Origin: CALBPI01 sp039027435
GTDB taxonomy: Bacteria > Pseudomonadota > Gammaproteobacteria > Steroidobacterales > Woeseiaceae
Assembly (NCBI GenBank): GCA_039027435.1
Contig: JBCCKF010000006.1
Span: 62,001-126,000, forward strand
Reading direction: 5' to 3'
Length of the DNA stretch: 64,000 nucleotides
Made by a program: the position numbers and the translations under genes. Below the pieces are notes generated by a model, which saw only the letters and a program-made list of their open reading frames with translations, was not told the origin of the DNA and did no database searches. Shown here one piece after another: positions 18,278 to 26,540 of this stretch (position 1 is its first letter; each line of letters begins with the position of its first letter).

Positions 18278-19486
18278 ATGACACTGACCGACGCTATCGA
18301 ATTGATCAAGCCAGGTATGACGGTATTCGTTCATGGTAGCGCGACTGAGCCGCGGGCGCTGGTGGATGCGTTGCATGCCGCTTCGGAGCGGCTTCGCGAC
18401 GTTCATATCATCACGAGTTTTATCCCCGGCATTAACACGGTGGATATCGCTGGACTTGCAGAAGGGCAACGCTATACGAGCTTTATGGCGAGTGCCGTGA
18501 AGCCGGATGCGCCGGGGCCGCGCGAGGCGTTGCGCCTACCCTATTCGGCGCTGAGCGATTACCTCACGAACCTTCCGCAGTTGGATCTTGCGTTTATTCA
18601 TGGGCGAGCAATTGGGGGTGGCCGTGTCAGCACAGGGCTGACGGGTGAATTGCTCCGTGCAGCGGTTGCGCGCGCTGAACGCTTTTGTCTTCTGGATAAC
18701 CAGTCCATGTCATTGCCAGCGGTCGGTTGCGAGCTTCGCGAACCTGACTATCGCTTCGCGCTGGAACAAACATTGATTGAGTACCTTCCCGGTGGTCGTG
18801 CAGATGACGTTAGTCTGGAGATCGCACGGCATGTTGCAAACATGATCCCCGATGGCGCGACACTGCAGGCGGGCCTCGGTGTCATTCCTAGTGAGGTTTT
18901 CGCGCTGCTCAAGGACCGCAAGAACCTTCGGATCATGAGCGGTATGGTCAGTGATTCATTGGTGCCGTTGGCGGAATCCGGTGCGCTTGATCCAAGCCAT
19001 GAACAGATTTTCGGGATGGCGCTTGGCAGCCAATCGCTTTATGCCTGGCTGAACGGGCGTAGTGGGTTCCGGGTTGCCGACTGTAGCGAGACGCATAATC
19101 GCGATGTACTTACATCGATCGATGGGTTTCATGCCGTGAACAGTGCGTTAGAGGTCGCACTGGACGGCAGCATCAACTCCGAACAGCTCGGCAGCAGGAT
19201 TGTCAGCGGCCCGGGCGGGCTGCCCGATTACGCGTTTGGTGGCACACACAGTGCCGGGGGCGCGAGCATGATCGCTTTGCCCGCCTCCAATCGCAAACGA
19301 GGGATTTCACGCATCGTCCCGAGGCTGGCAAACCATGATTCGCCGACGCTGCAATCCGGAAGCGTCACCCACGTTGTCACCGAATATGGCGTGGCCGACT
19401 TGCGAACGCCGGACGCTGTAGAGCGTGCATCACGACTGATCGCGATTGCAGACCCGGAGCACCGAGCGATGCTCCAAAACGCTTAG
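18278..19486 (+). CDS. acetyl-CoA hydrolase/transferase family protein
   Basis: CoA-transferase of 402 residues in the AcoA/4-hydroxybutyrate CoA-transferase family, moving CoA between short acyl groups. Visible motifs are GMTVFVHGSATEP near the N-terminus, GATLQAGLGVIPSEV in the middle, FGGTHSAGGASMIAL and TEYGVADLR toward the end, all typical of the family. The catalytic glutamate is not assigned with certainty. ATG 18278 is preferred to TTG 18269. It is divergent from the GST-MaoC pair, and its stop overlaps the TetR gene tail by 4 bases. Confidence 0.88.
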   Translation: MTLTDAIELIKPGMTVFVHGSATEPRALVDALHAASERLRDVHIITSFIPGINTVDIAGLAEGQRYTSFMASAVKPDAPGPREALRLPYSALSDYLTNLPQLDLAFIHGRAIGGGRVSTGLTGELLRAAVARAERFCLLDNQSMSLPAVGCELREPDYRFALEQTLIEYLPGGRADDVSLEIARHVANMIPDGATLQAGLGVIPSEVFALLKDRKNLRIMSGMVSDSLVPLAESGALDPSHEQIFGMALGSQSLYAWLNGRSGFRVADCSETHNRDVLTSIDGFHAVNSALEVALDGSINSEQLGSRIVSGPGGLPDYAFGGTHSAGGASMIALPASNRKRGISRIVPRLANHDSPTLQSGSVTHVVTEYGVADLRTPDAVERASRLIAIADPEHRAMLQNA

Positions 19487-20121
19487 CCGTTCAGAAGGTC
19501 CCGAACGCACTGCTCCAAATACACGAGCAGGCGATCCACATGCTTGGGTGAGTGGTGCGTCATGTAACTCACGGCCATGCCGTCCATGACGTACTCGCAA
19601 AGGTCCAGAGCCAGGTCGAAAGCATCCTGTTTGCCGTCCCATTCCGGGAACAGTCGCTTGGCCAGCTGATACCACTCAACGCCGAATTCTCTTTGCACCG
19701 GGTGCAGGATTTCACGCAACTCAGCGTCAGTACGCGCTGCGACGGACAGCTCAAAGAAGGCCACGTACATCGGATGCTGAACATGTCGCCAAAAGGCTTC
19801 CACCGCCATTTTCACGCGATCTTCTTTCTGCGGGATCTCGTGAATTGCACGTTGGAATGCCGACAAACGCTTGCTATGGAGGTGCTCGATCGCCGCCTTG
19901 ACGATATCCATCTTGGATGGAAAGTGGTGCAGCATCGCGCCGCGCGAGAGCCCGGCCTCTGCGGCAATATGGGTCGTAGTGGTGTTCGCATAGCCGCGGC
20001 TGACGAACGCCTGAATCGCCGCTTCTACGATCTGACTTCTGGTCGACGCACTCTTCTGCGCCTGCCAGCTGTCCGGATTCTGGCCGGAATTGCGCGTCGA
20101 ACGCGCCATATTGCTCGCCAT
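19483..20121 (-). CDS. TetR/AcrR family transcriptional regulator
   Basis: Dimeric repressor-type protein of about 212 residues. The TetR N-terminal domain is clear: RSQIVEAAIQAFVSRGYANTTTTHIAAEAGLSRGAMLHHFPSK (about 29-70), with the recognition helix near SRGAMLHHF. The remainder is the helical ligand domain. ATG 20121 is preceded by AGGGA; a 190-codon in-frame extension upstream has no family similarity and is rejected. Divergent from the SDR-SDR-Rieske operon, it is the best candidate to bind the 18-bp palindromes found at 25479, 33462 and 51550. That link is inference. Confidence 0.9.
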   Translation of the reverse strand: MASNMARSTRNSGQNPDSWQAQKSASTRSQIVEAAIQAFVSRGYANTTTTHIAAEAGLSRGAMLHHFPSKMDIVKAAIEHLHSKRLSAFQRAIHEIPQKEDRVKMAVEAFWRHVQHPMYVAFFELSVAARTDAELREILHPVQREFGVEWYQLAKRLFPEWDGKQDAFDLALDLCEYVMDGMAVSYMTHHSPKHVDRLLVYLEQCVRDLLNG

Positions 20122-20174
20122 GTTAGTCCCTGAATAGATTGATCTTCGCCCTTCCATACTCGCGGTTTGTCGAA

Positions 20175-20192
20175 AAAAAGTCAAAGCAGATT
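20175..20192. promoter_or_regulatory. degenerate copy of the regulon palindrome between tetR and the SDR operon
   Basis: AAAAAGTC-AA-AGCAGATT: the left half matches AAACAGTC in 7/8 positions and the right half matches GACTGTTT in 4/8, with the same AA spacer as the perfect copy at 25479. It lies in the 132-base divergent gap. Possible -10 boxes are TACCAT (20215-20220) rightward and TATGGA (20158-20153) leftward. Each would give a leader of about 25 bases. Confidence 0.35.
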
Positions 20193-20253
20193 GAAACCGG
20201 ATGAGCTGACTGGTTACCATGCCCGCCTGCATGGAAACCGGGGGGTAAGGCGC

Positions 20254-21003
20254 ATGGGGCGTTGTGAAGGAAAGGTAGTCATCGTTACAGGCGCGGCATC
20301 CGGGCTCGGAAGGGCCGACGCCGAACATCTGGCGCGCGAAGGCGCGAAGGTTGTGCTGACCGACATCGACGATACCGCAGGTCAGGCGCTGGCCGACAGT
20401 ATTGTGGCGGCAGGCAATGAAGCCATTTACATGAATCACGATGTTCGCGATGAGCAGCGCTGGGCCGAAGTCATCGCGGAAACGGAGTCTCGATTTGGGC
20501 GACTCGATGGACTTGTGAACAACGCGGGCGTTGTCGTGATTGCGATGCCGCAGGACACCACACTCGATCAGTTTCGTTTCGTCAACGCGGTGATGTCCGA
20601 AGGCGTGTTCCTCGGTTGCAAAGCTGCCCTGCCGCTTATGGAGAAGAGTGGTGGTGGGTCCATCGTCAACATGTCCTCCGTGGCATCTCACCTCGGATAT
20701 CCTGTCTTCTTTGCCTACTCAGCGGCAAAAGGTGCGGTGCGCGCAATGACCAAGAGTCTCGCGGTGACGTGTCAAATGATGAAAATGAATATCCGCTGCA
20801 ATTCCGTGCATGCCGGTGCTATCGATACGCCGATGATCAAGACGGCAAACGATGCGCTCGGCATCGAACCGGACCCGGAAGATCCGGTCGGCATCGGCGA
20901 GCCCGCGGATGTTGCCAACATGATTGTCTACCTGATCTCGGATGAGTCGCGATTCGTCAATGGCGCGGAACTTGTCATCGATAACGCATTGACCGTTCAG
21001 TAA
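20254..21003 (+). CDS. SDR family oxidoreductase
   Basis: Classical NAD(P)-dependent SDR of 249 residues: cofactor motif TGAASGLG (12-19), an acidic residue after beta-2 (LTDIDD) favouring NAD, NNAG at 99-102, and the catalytic Ser near 151-152, Tyr165 and Lys169 (YSAAK). ATG 20254 has TAAGG just upstream; an in-frame start at 20167 would lie inside the regulatory gap. It heads the operon SDR-SDR-Rieske, with a second SDR 10 bases downstream. It likely oxidises or reduces an alcohol or diol made by the Rieske enzyme (inference). Confidence 0.92.
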   Translation: MGRCEGKVVIVTGAASGLGRADAEHLAREGAKVVLTDIDDTAGQALADSIVAAGNEAIYMNHDVRDEQRWAEVIAETESRFGRLDGLVNNAGVVVIAMPQDTTLDQFRFVNAVMSEGVFLGCKAALPLMEKSGGGSIVNMSSVASHLGYPVFFAYSAAKGAVRAMTKSLAVTCQMMKMNIRCNSVHAGAIDTPMIKTANDALGIEPDPEDPVGIGEPADVANMIVYLISDESRFVNGAELVIDNALTVQ

Positions 21004-21013
21004 GGAGTAGACC

Positions 21014-21775
21014 GTGGATCTTGGACTTCGCGACAAGCGCGCCATCATCACTGGTGCCACGAAGGGAATCGGTCGTCAGATTCTCGAAATTTTGATTGCA
21101 GAAGGGTGCAACGTTGCTACCTGCTCGCGCTCAATCGAAGACGTCGAAATGACGAAAGAGAAGGTCTCAACCAGCAAGGCGAAGGTCTATGGGGACGTGT
21201 GCGACGTTCGCGATAAGGATGAGTACGCGGCCTGGATCGACAAGATGGTCGAGGAAATGGACGGCGTGGATATTTTCATCCCGAACGTCTCCGCCGGTGG
21301 TGGGATGGATTCTGAGAAGAATTGGTGGAAGAACTTCGAAGCCGATGTGCTCGGCACCGTTCGTGGTGTCGAAGCGGTGGTCCCGCATATGAAAGAAGGC
21401 GGTGGCGGCGCGATCACGATGATTGGCACCACGGCGTCGCTGGAAATGTTCGCAGGTCCGCAGGCCTACAACGCAATGAAGGGCGCCCTGTATACCTACT
21501 CAAGCCAGCTCGCACAGTTTCACGGTGCCGACGGTATTCGATGCAATATCGTGTCACCGGGTCCGATCGAATTTCCTGGCGGCAGCTGGGACATGATTCG
21601 CGACACCATTCCGAAGTTTTATGAAAAGACGCTGCGCGATCACCCGACCGGAAGGCTGGGTAAGCCGCAGGAAGTGGCGAAGTGTGTCGTGTTCATCTCA
21701 AGCCCGGCCGCCAGCTGGGTGAACGGCGCGAACCTCGTAATCGACGGCGGGTTTACCAAGCGCGTTCAGTTCTGA
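21014..21775 (+). CDS. SDR family oxidoreductase
   Basis: Second SDR of the operon, 253 residues. Cofactor motif TGATKGIG (13-20), active site Tyr152/Lys156 in YNAMK, with Thr139-Thr140/Ser142 near the expected catalytic Ser. The usual NNAG is replaced by PNVSAG (90-95), a departure seen in some divergent SDRs. The GTG start has a strong AAGGAG six bases upstream. Followed two bases later by the Rieske oxygenase start. The substrate is unknown. Confidence 0.9.
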   Translation: MDLGLRDKRAIITGATKGIGRQILEILIAEGCNVATCSRSIEDVEMTKEKVSTSKAKVYGDVCDVRDKDEYAAWIDKMVEEMDGVDIFIPNVSAGGGMDSEKNWWKNFEADVLGTVRGVEAVVPHMKEGGGGAITMIGTTASLEMFAGPQAYNAMKGALYTYSSQLAQFHGADGIRCNIVSPGPIEFPGGSWDMIRDTIPKFYEKTLRDHPTGRLGKPQEVAKCVVFISSPAASWVNGANLVIDGGFTKRVQF

Positions 21776-21777
21776 TC

Positions 21778-23085
21778 GTGGCGAAACGCAGCTACAAACA
21801 TGTTGAGCGTGTGGCGGAGCCGGTTCCTGGTGGGACGCCGGTCGAGCATTCTCCTGCGCCAGAAGATCTCGGCTACGAGAGTATCCCGAAGTCGCGCTAT
21901 ACCAGCACCGACTACATGGAGCGTGAATGGACACACATGTGGAGCAAGGTGTGGCTGCTTGCTGGCCTCGAACAAGATCTGACCGAACCCGGTGACTTTA
22001 TTTCGACCACTATTGGTCGTGAGTCGGTCATTGTTGTTAAGCAGGACGACGGGGAGGTCCGCGCATTCTTCAACGTTTGCATGCATCGCGGTAATCGGCT
22101 GACGGACGAGGGCATCGACAACACAGAGACGTTCAAGTGTTCCTACCACGGTTGGGAATATGGACTGGACGGCAAGTTCATCAACATTCCGGATGCGGAG
22201 CTGTTCCCACAAGGCAAGCCGTGCGCCGGACTGGTGGAGCTGCCCTGTGCCGTCTGGAATTCGCTGGTGTTCTTCTCGCTCGATAAGGACGTGATGCCGT
22301 TCGAGGAGTACATGGGCCCCTTGCTTGGCCACTTCGAACCTTATCGGTTTGATCGGATGTATGTGACGCGCGATGTCACGATGGAGTGGGACTGCAACTG
22401 GAAGGCGTCTGTCGATGCGTTCAACGAGACTTATCACGTTGCGGCTACGCATCCGCAGTTGTTGTGGTATCTGAACGAGATGGACGTACAGATCGATTGC
22501 TACGATCGTCATTCACGCTATCTGGTGCCATTCGGTATGACCAGTCCGCACATCAAGCGGATTCCGGAAATTCCGCCGCCGCTGAAGTACATGCTGACCG
22601 AGGCAGGACTCGACCCGGCATCCTACGAAGGACCGGTTGACGGCATTCGAAAGACCGTCCAGGAGCACATCCGAAAGACAGCGGGCGATGAGGGTCGGGA
22701 CTACGCGATGTTGAACGACGATCAGCTCACCGATGACTACAACTATCTCGTGTTCCCAAACCTGACGTTCAACACGCACGCGGACCACTTGATGTTATTC
22801 CGACATCGGCCGCACCCCACTGACCCGAACAAGATGCTGTTCGATACCTGGATGCTCGAGTACATCGTCGACGAAGAAGAGATTCCCGAGCGCCGACCTC
22901 GCCATAAACACTACGCACGCGGCGAAAGGACCCTTGGAATGGTCATCGACCAGGACGGCGGTAATCTGCCGAACGTTCAGGCTGGTATGAATTCGGCGGC
23001 TTACGAGGGTCTATGGCTCGGCGATCTTGAGGTGCGTATCCGACACTTCCACAAGACGCTGGACGATTACCTTGGCACTGACTGA
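21778..23085 (+). CDS. Rieske non-heme iron oxygenase, alpha subunit
   Basis: Ring-hydroxylating-type oxygenase of 435 residues. The [2Fe-2S] Rieske ligands are Cys101, His103 (CMHRG) and Cys121, His124 (CSYHGW). The mononuclear iron site is FNETYHVAATH with His220 and His225. No beta subunit is adjacent, so it is probably an alpha-only oxygenase. GTG 21778 follows the previous stop by two bases, so translation is likely coupled. It resembles the oxygenase at 33934, with both metal sites at nearly identical residue numbers. Electrons may come from the ferredoxin at 33538. The substrate is unknown. Confidence 0.9.
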   Translation: MAKRSYKHVERVAEPVPGGTPVEHSPAPEDLGYESIPKSRYTSTDYMEREWTHMWSKVWLLAGLEQDLTEPGDFISTTIGRESVIVVKQDDGEVRAFFNVCMHRGNRLTDEGIDNTETFKCSYHGWEYGLDGKFINIPDAELFPQGKPCAGLVELPCAVWNSLVFFSLDKDVMPFEEYMGPLLGHFEPYRFDRMYVTRDVTMEWDCNWKASVDAFNETYHVAATHPQLLWYLNEMDVQIDCYDRHSRYLVPFGMTSPHIKRIPEIPPPLKYMLTEAGLDPASYEGPVDGIRKTVQEHIRKTAGDEGRDYAMLNDDQLTDDYNYLVFPNLTFNTHADHLMLFRHRPHPTDPNKMLFDTWMLEYIVDEEEIPERRPRHKHYARGERTLGMVIDQDGGNLPNVQAGMNSAAYEGLWLGDLEVRIRHFHKTLDDYLGTD

Positions 23086-23087
23086 GT

Positions 23088-23645
23088 TCAATTCAACTCG
23101 TCGTCCTTCCAGAATTTGGTGCCCTTGATCGTCGCCTGCAGTGCGAGGCCAGTCTCTGTAATCTGATAGACAGTGACACCGTCGAGGATTGCCTCGGCTC
23201 CTGCGGCCGCGCCTTTGTCGCTCGCTTTCGCAGCGGCGTCGGCTTGTGCACCGAACGACCAGCCTTTTTCAACGAAGTCGCTCATCGTCTCCGCATCATG
23301 GAACACCATGACGATGCGGTAGTCCTTTACGCCTGCCCCGAGTCCAACGCCGACTTCACCCATTTTCATGTAGGTGTCAGTGCCCGTGCGATTGTCACGA
23401 ATCACACCAAACCCACCACCGAAGCTCGCAAGTAGTAGATTGATGTTGGCGTTGCTGAACACGCCATAGCCTGGCGACGACGCGATTTCCTCACGCGAAC
23501 TCGGTTTTTCTTCGTAGAGCTTTCCAATGACATCGGTACGCATCTCCTGGACTGCCGTTCTTCGTTCGTCCGGTGTACCTCTGGTCGAGGCACAGCCACT
23601 GATCAGGGTAAGCAAGGACAGAGTAAGCAGCGTGCGTTTCAACAT
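23088..23645 (-). CDS. SYLF/YSC84-like domain lipoprotein
   Basis: About 185 residues with a lipoprotein signal ending LISGC and a single SYLF (YSC84-like lipid-binding) domain: PGYGVFSNANINLLLASFGGGFGVIRDN, then TYMKMGEVGVGLGAGVKDYRIVMVF, a typical signature. Such proteins are envelope-located in Gram-negatives and their function is poorly known. ATG 23645 is favoured, with GAG eight bases upstream; a second ATG two codons upstream is possible. It converges with the Rieske gene three bases away. Confidence 0.82.
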   Translation of the reverse strand: MLKRTLLTLSLLTLISGCASTRGTPDERRTAVQEMRTDVIGKLYEEKPSSREEIASSPGYGVFSNANINLLLASFGGGFGVIRDNRTGTDTYMKMGEVGVGLGAGVKDYRIVMVFHDAETMSDFVEKGWSFGAQADAAAKASDKGAAAGAEAILDGVTVYQITETGLALQATIKGTKFWKDDELN

Positions 23646-23699
23646 GAGCATTTCTCGATACGTTATGGTTGGCGCGTAGAGTGTAACCCCCAAATGCGA

Positions 23700-24443
23700 T
23701 CACTCCGGAGTTTGTTCACGTCGAAGTTTGGCAAACGCTTCAAACTCCCACTCTCGCAGCGCAAGCACAGCACCGCTTGCCTGACGTTCTTCGCGAGGCA
23801 GTTGCGCGTCGCGACGCGACATCTCATCGATTTCGATAGCCAGCCGACGCACGCTGATGGCGAGCTGCCGTCGGGATGCCGGCGAGAGGATACCGCCGAG
23901 AAAATAGAGCACCGAATCGTCGCCATCGAATCTGTCACTAAAGAAGTCTCGCTGAATGTACTCGAGAAATAGGGTTTGTACCGGTCCTTCGGGTCGCCAG
24001 CGGAAGTTTCGTGCTGTGCGCATTCGGAAACGACCCAAAGGCAGCAGTTCGATGATCCCGATGTCTCGCAGTCGCCGGAGAATAGAATCTCGCTCTTCGG
24101 GCTCAATGCGAAACCGGGAAACCACATCATCAGGATTCGAACCGTTGGCCAGCATGTAGGCCATTAGCAGTAATTTGGGGTCTCCAATTAGTTCCGTTTC
24201 CTGCTCTTGAGTGAGTTCACTGAGCAACGGTGCGGCGGATTTCACCTGATCGATCAATTCCGTAAGCGAAACGCCTGCAAGTTGCGCGACCGCTTCCAGC
24301 CGAGACAGGCTCATGTCTTTTCGGTGAAAGAGCCGCTTCACGCTGGCCTCACTCAGATTCAGAGCGTGCGCAACGTCGGCGTAGGTCTTGTTTGCGGCTT
24401 TGAGTGCCTGTTTGAGGCTATTGATCAACCCGGCGCGTTGCAT
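23700..24443 (-). CDS. XRE-like helix-turn-helix transcriptional regulator
   Basis: 247 residues. The N-terminal HTH is LINSLKQALKAANKTYADVAHALNLSEASVKRLF (about 7-42) followed by DMSLSRLEAVAQLAGVSL. The rest is a C-terminal domain of about 190 residues (ELTQEQETELIGDPKLLLMAYMLANG) seen in a group of proteobacterial XRE regulators; I do not know its ligand. ATG 24443 directly precedes the HTH; the long upstream reading frame is non-homologous. It is divergent from the lipoprotein gene at 24592, which it may control. Confidence 0.85.
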   Translation of the reverse strand: MQRAGLINSLKQALKAANKTYADVAHALNLSEASVKRLFHRKDMSLSRLEAVAQLAGVSLTELIDQVKSAAPLLSELTQEQETELIGDPKLLLMAYMLANGSNPDDVVSRFRIEPEERDSILRRLRDIGIIELLPLGRFRMRTARNFRWRPEGPVQTLFLEYIQRDFFSDRFDGDDSVLYFLGGILSPASRRQLAISVRRLAIEIDEMSRRDAQLPREERQASGAVLALREWEFEAFAKLRREQTPE

Positions 24444-24472
24444 CGTCAGACATCCAAAAAATATGCAGAAAA

Positions 24473-24489
24473 GTATCAAAATATGATAC
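24473..24489. promoter_or_regulatory. inverted repeat in the XRE / lipoprotein divergent gap
   Basis: GTATCA (24473-24478) and TGATAC (24484-24489) form a perfect 6-bp dyad with a 5-base AT spacer, 30 bases upstream of the XRE start, inside an AT-rich promoter stretch. It is a plausible operator for autoregulation. Binding is not demonstrated by sequence. Confidence 0.4.
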
Positions 24490-24591
24490 CGGAGTTGAAA
24501 ATAGAGTAACTCAGAAGAAATAGGTTGCCTATGACGATCCTTGTTCGCAGTCTCGAGCCCGTTCTTCGATATGCATGAAAAGGAGCGATCG

Positions 24592-25428
24592 ATGTTGTTG
24601 CTGAAACGGATAGTGATCGGATTGGTGTTGGTGCCTTTAGCCGGTTGCGCGTTCCTGGACCACAACCTCAGTGGTGAGCGACGTGCAGGAGGCTCCACGA
24701 GCCTCGTTGAGTATCTGTATCCAGAGGGTGAGATTCCGCCGGACGTCGCCACCCGGGTCCCGCACCTCGAGCTGCCTTTGAAAGTCGGTCTCGCGTTTGT
24801 GCCCTCGCGTGGCCTCAGTTACCAGGGCCCGTCGATGGCTGACCGAACCAGGTTACTCGAGGATGTGCGCCAACAGTTTGTTGGGCTGGACTATGTTGAC
24901 GAGATCCGTGTGATACCCGAGACCTATCTGCGCGGCGCACGTGGTGCCAGCGGTATGCAGCAGGTTGCACGTGCATTTGATGTCGATGTCATGGCGTTGA
25001 TTTCGTACGACCAGATCACGACGACACGCGCCAACAACCAGTCGCTTATGTACTGGACGATTGTGGGCGCCTATATCTTTGAAGGCACCGATCACGATAC
25101 GCGCACCTTTGTGGATCTCGCGGTGGTTGACGTGAAGACGCAGAAATTGCTGTTGCGCGCGCCGGGATTCGACGAGCGACGCGGCGATGTGACGTTGGTG
25201 CGCGCTGACGAGTCGATTCGCCGGACAAGTTTGGGTGCGATGCAGATGGCGACCGATCAAATGCAGCAAAACCTCGCAGTCGAATTGGTGAGATTTGAGG
25301 AGCGCATGAAGACGAAGCCTGATGATATTCAGGTGTCGTATCGAGGTGGTGGCGGGGCCCTCGGTGTATCGGCGTTGTTATTCCTGATTGTGCTCGTGGG
25401 CCGAACACTCCGTTTGCGGGCTCGTTAG
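24592..25428 (+). CDS. rhombotarget-type lipoprotein with GlyGly-CTERM tail
   Basis: 278 residues. The lipoprotein signal ends LAGC (Cys19). The body (VGLAFVPSRGLSYQGPSMADRTRLLEDVRQQF; VDVMALISYDQ) fits the rhombotarget lipoprotein family as I recall it. The C-terminus is a GlyGly-CTERM sorting tail: a Gly-rich GGGG, a hydrophobic helix (ALGVSALLFLIVLVG) and basic RLRAR, which rhombosortase would cleave. ATG 24592 has AAAGGAG six bases upstream. No rhombosortase gene is in the window. Two more GlyGly-CTERM proteins are at 28818 and 45490. Confidence 0.82.
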   Translation: MLLLKRIVIGLVLVPLAGCAFLDHNLSGERRAGGSTSLVEYLYPEGEIPPDVATRVPHLELPLKVGLAFVPSRGLSYQGPSMADRTRLLEDVRQQFVGLDYVDEIRVIPETYLRGARGASGMQQVARAFDVDVMALISYDQITTTRANNQSLMYWTIVGAYIFEGTDHDTRTFVDLAVVDVKTQKLLLRAPGFDERRGDVTLVRADESIRRTSLGAMQMATDQMQQNLAVELVRFEERMKTKPDDIQVSYRGGGGALGVSALLFLIVLVGRTLRLRAR

Positions 25429-25461
25429 AGCTTGTCAATTCCAACTCAAGCTGCGGTTTTT
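25429..25461 (+). terminator. possible terminator after the rhombotarget gene
   Basis: AGCTTG (25429-25434) pairs with CAAGCT (25447-25452) around a 12-base loop, and a run of T follows at 25457-25461. The stem is short, so this is a weak prediction. It would insulate the regulated promoter just downstream. Confidence 0.35.
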
Positions 25462-25478
25462 AAGTGGGTTTTTCGAAA

Positions 25479-25522
25479 AAACAGTCAAGACTGTTTCTTT
25501 TTACGAGCCCAGTTTGTACACT
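25479..25522 (+). promoter_or_regulatory. regulon operator (perfect 18-bp palindrome) and -10 box for the E1/E2 operon
   Basis: AAACAGTC (25479-25486), spacer AA, GACTGTTT (25489-25496): the two halves are perfect inverted repeats. After 20 bases comes TACACT (25517-25522), a good -10. A -35 at 17-bp spacing would fall at TTTCTT, overlapping the right edge of the palindrome, so binding should repress. The start codon is 39 bases after the -10. The same element occurs at 33462 and 51550. Confidence 0.7.
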
Positions 25523-25561
25523 CCGTGTTCATTTTGGCGCACCAGTTCCGGGGGGATATGT

Positions 25562-26530
25562 ATGGCGCTGACGGAAACACAGTTGCTCGACGCCTACCGC
25601 GTGATGAAAACGATCCGCGAATTCGAGGAACGTCTTCACGTCGAAATCGCCACAGGCGCCATTCCCGGATTCACCCACCTCTACAGTGGGCAGGAAGCGG
25701 TTGCCGCCGGCGTGTGCGCGCATCTTGCCGACGACGATTACATCGTCTCTACCCATCGTGGTCATGGGCACTGCATCGCGAAAGGCTGCGATGTCATCGG
25801 GATGATGAAAGAAATCTACGGGCGTGCAGATGGTCTTTGCAAAGGCAAGGGCGGCTCGATGCATATCGCCGATTTCGACAAAGGCATGCTGGGCGCAAAT
25901 GCGATTGTGGGCGGTGGTCCGCCGATCGCCACCGGTGCTGCCATCGCGACCAAGCTGGATGGCAAGGGCAAAGTCACTGCGTCGTTCAATGGCGATGGCG
26001 GTTCCAATCAGGGCACGGTCTTCGAGGCGATGAACCTCGCTGTTGTGCTTAAGCTGCCCACGATCTTTGTTTACGAAGACAACGGCTACGGCGAACACAC
26101 CGGCACCGAGTACTCCGTGGGCAGCAACGACATCGCTGGTCGCTGCGCCGGTTTCGGTATGCCCGCCGTCAAATGCGACGGCGCTGATTTCTTCGCTGTC
26201 TACGAGGCGGCAGGCGAACTGATTGATCGTGCGCGACGTGGTGAAGGTCCCGCCGCGCTCGAATGCAAGATCACCCGTTTCTACGGTCACTATGAAGGTG
26301 ACCCGCAGCGCTATCGCGCCAAGGACGAAGTAGCGAATTTCCGCGAGACAATGGATTGTCTTAAGAACTTCCGAGCTCGAGTTGCCACGGATGGCGACGT
26401 GGATGTCGGCAAGCTCGACGCCATCGACGAGGAAGTGATAGCGCTGATCGATCGCGCGGTCAGCGAAGCTCAGGGCGCGCCTGCGCCTGCACTGTCGGAC
26501 GTATTGACCGACGTTTACATCAACTACTGA
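25562..26530 (+). CDS. TPP-dependent dehydrogenase E1 component, alpha subunit (acetoin/2-oxoacid type)
   Basis: 322 residues. E1 alpha of a 2-oxoacid or acetoin dehydrogenase complex, decarboxylating or cleaving the substrate with thiamine diphosphate and passing the acyl unit to the E2 lipoyl group. The TPP/Mg motif runs from GDGGSNQG (144-151) to Asn174 (YEDNGYG). THRGHGHCIAKG and GKGGSMHI are typical family motifs. Length and features resemble AcoA-type alpha subunits. ATG 25562 follows GGGGGG. It is the first gene of the E1a-E1b-E2 operon, behind the regulon palindrome. Confidence 0.93.
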   Translation: MALTETQLLDAYRVMKTIREFEERLHVEIATGAIPGFTHLYSGQEAVAAGVCAHLADDDYIVSTHRGHGHCIAKGCDVIGMMKEIYGRADGLCKGKGGSMHIADFDKGMLGANAIVGGGPPIATGAAIATKLDGKGKVTASFNGDGGSNQGTVFEAMNLAVVLKLPTIFVYEDNGYGEHTGTEYSVGSNDIAGRCAGFGMPAVKCDGADFFAVYEAAGELIDRARRGEGPAALECKITRFYGHYEGDPQRYRAKDEVANFRETMDCLKNFRARVATDGDVDVGKLDAIDEEVIALIDRAVSEAQGAPAPALSDVLTDVYINY

Positions 26531-26540
26531 GGATCCGCGT

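Noticed and set aside
20122..20691. 190-codon N-terminal extension of the TetR frame
   Set aside because: It overlaps the divergent SDR gene, has no TetR similarity, and the ATG at 20121 has its own ribosome site.
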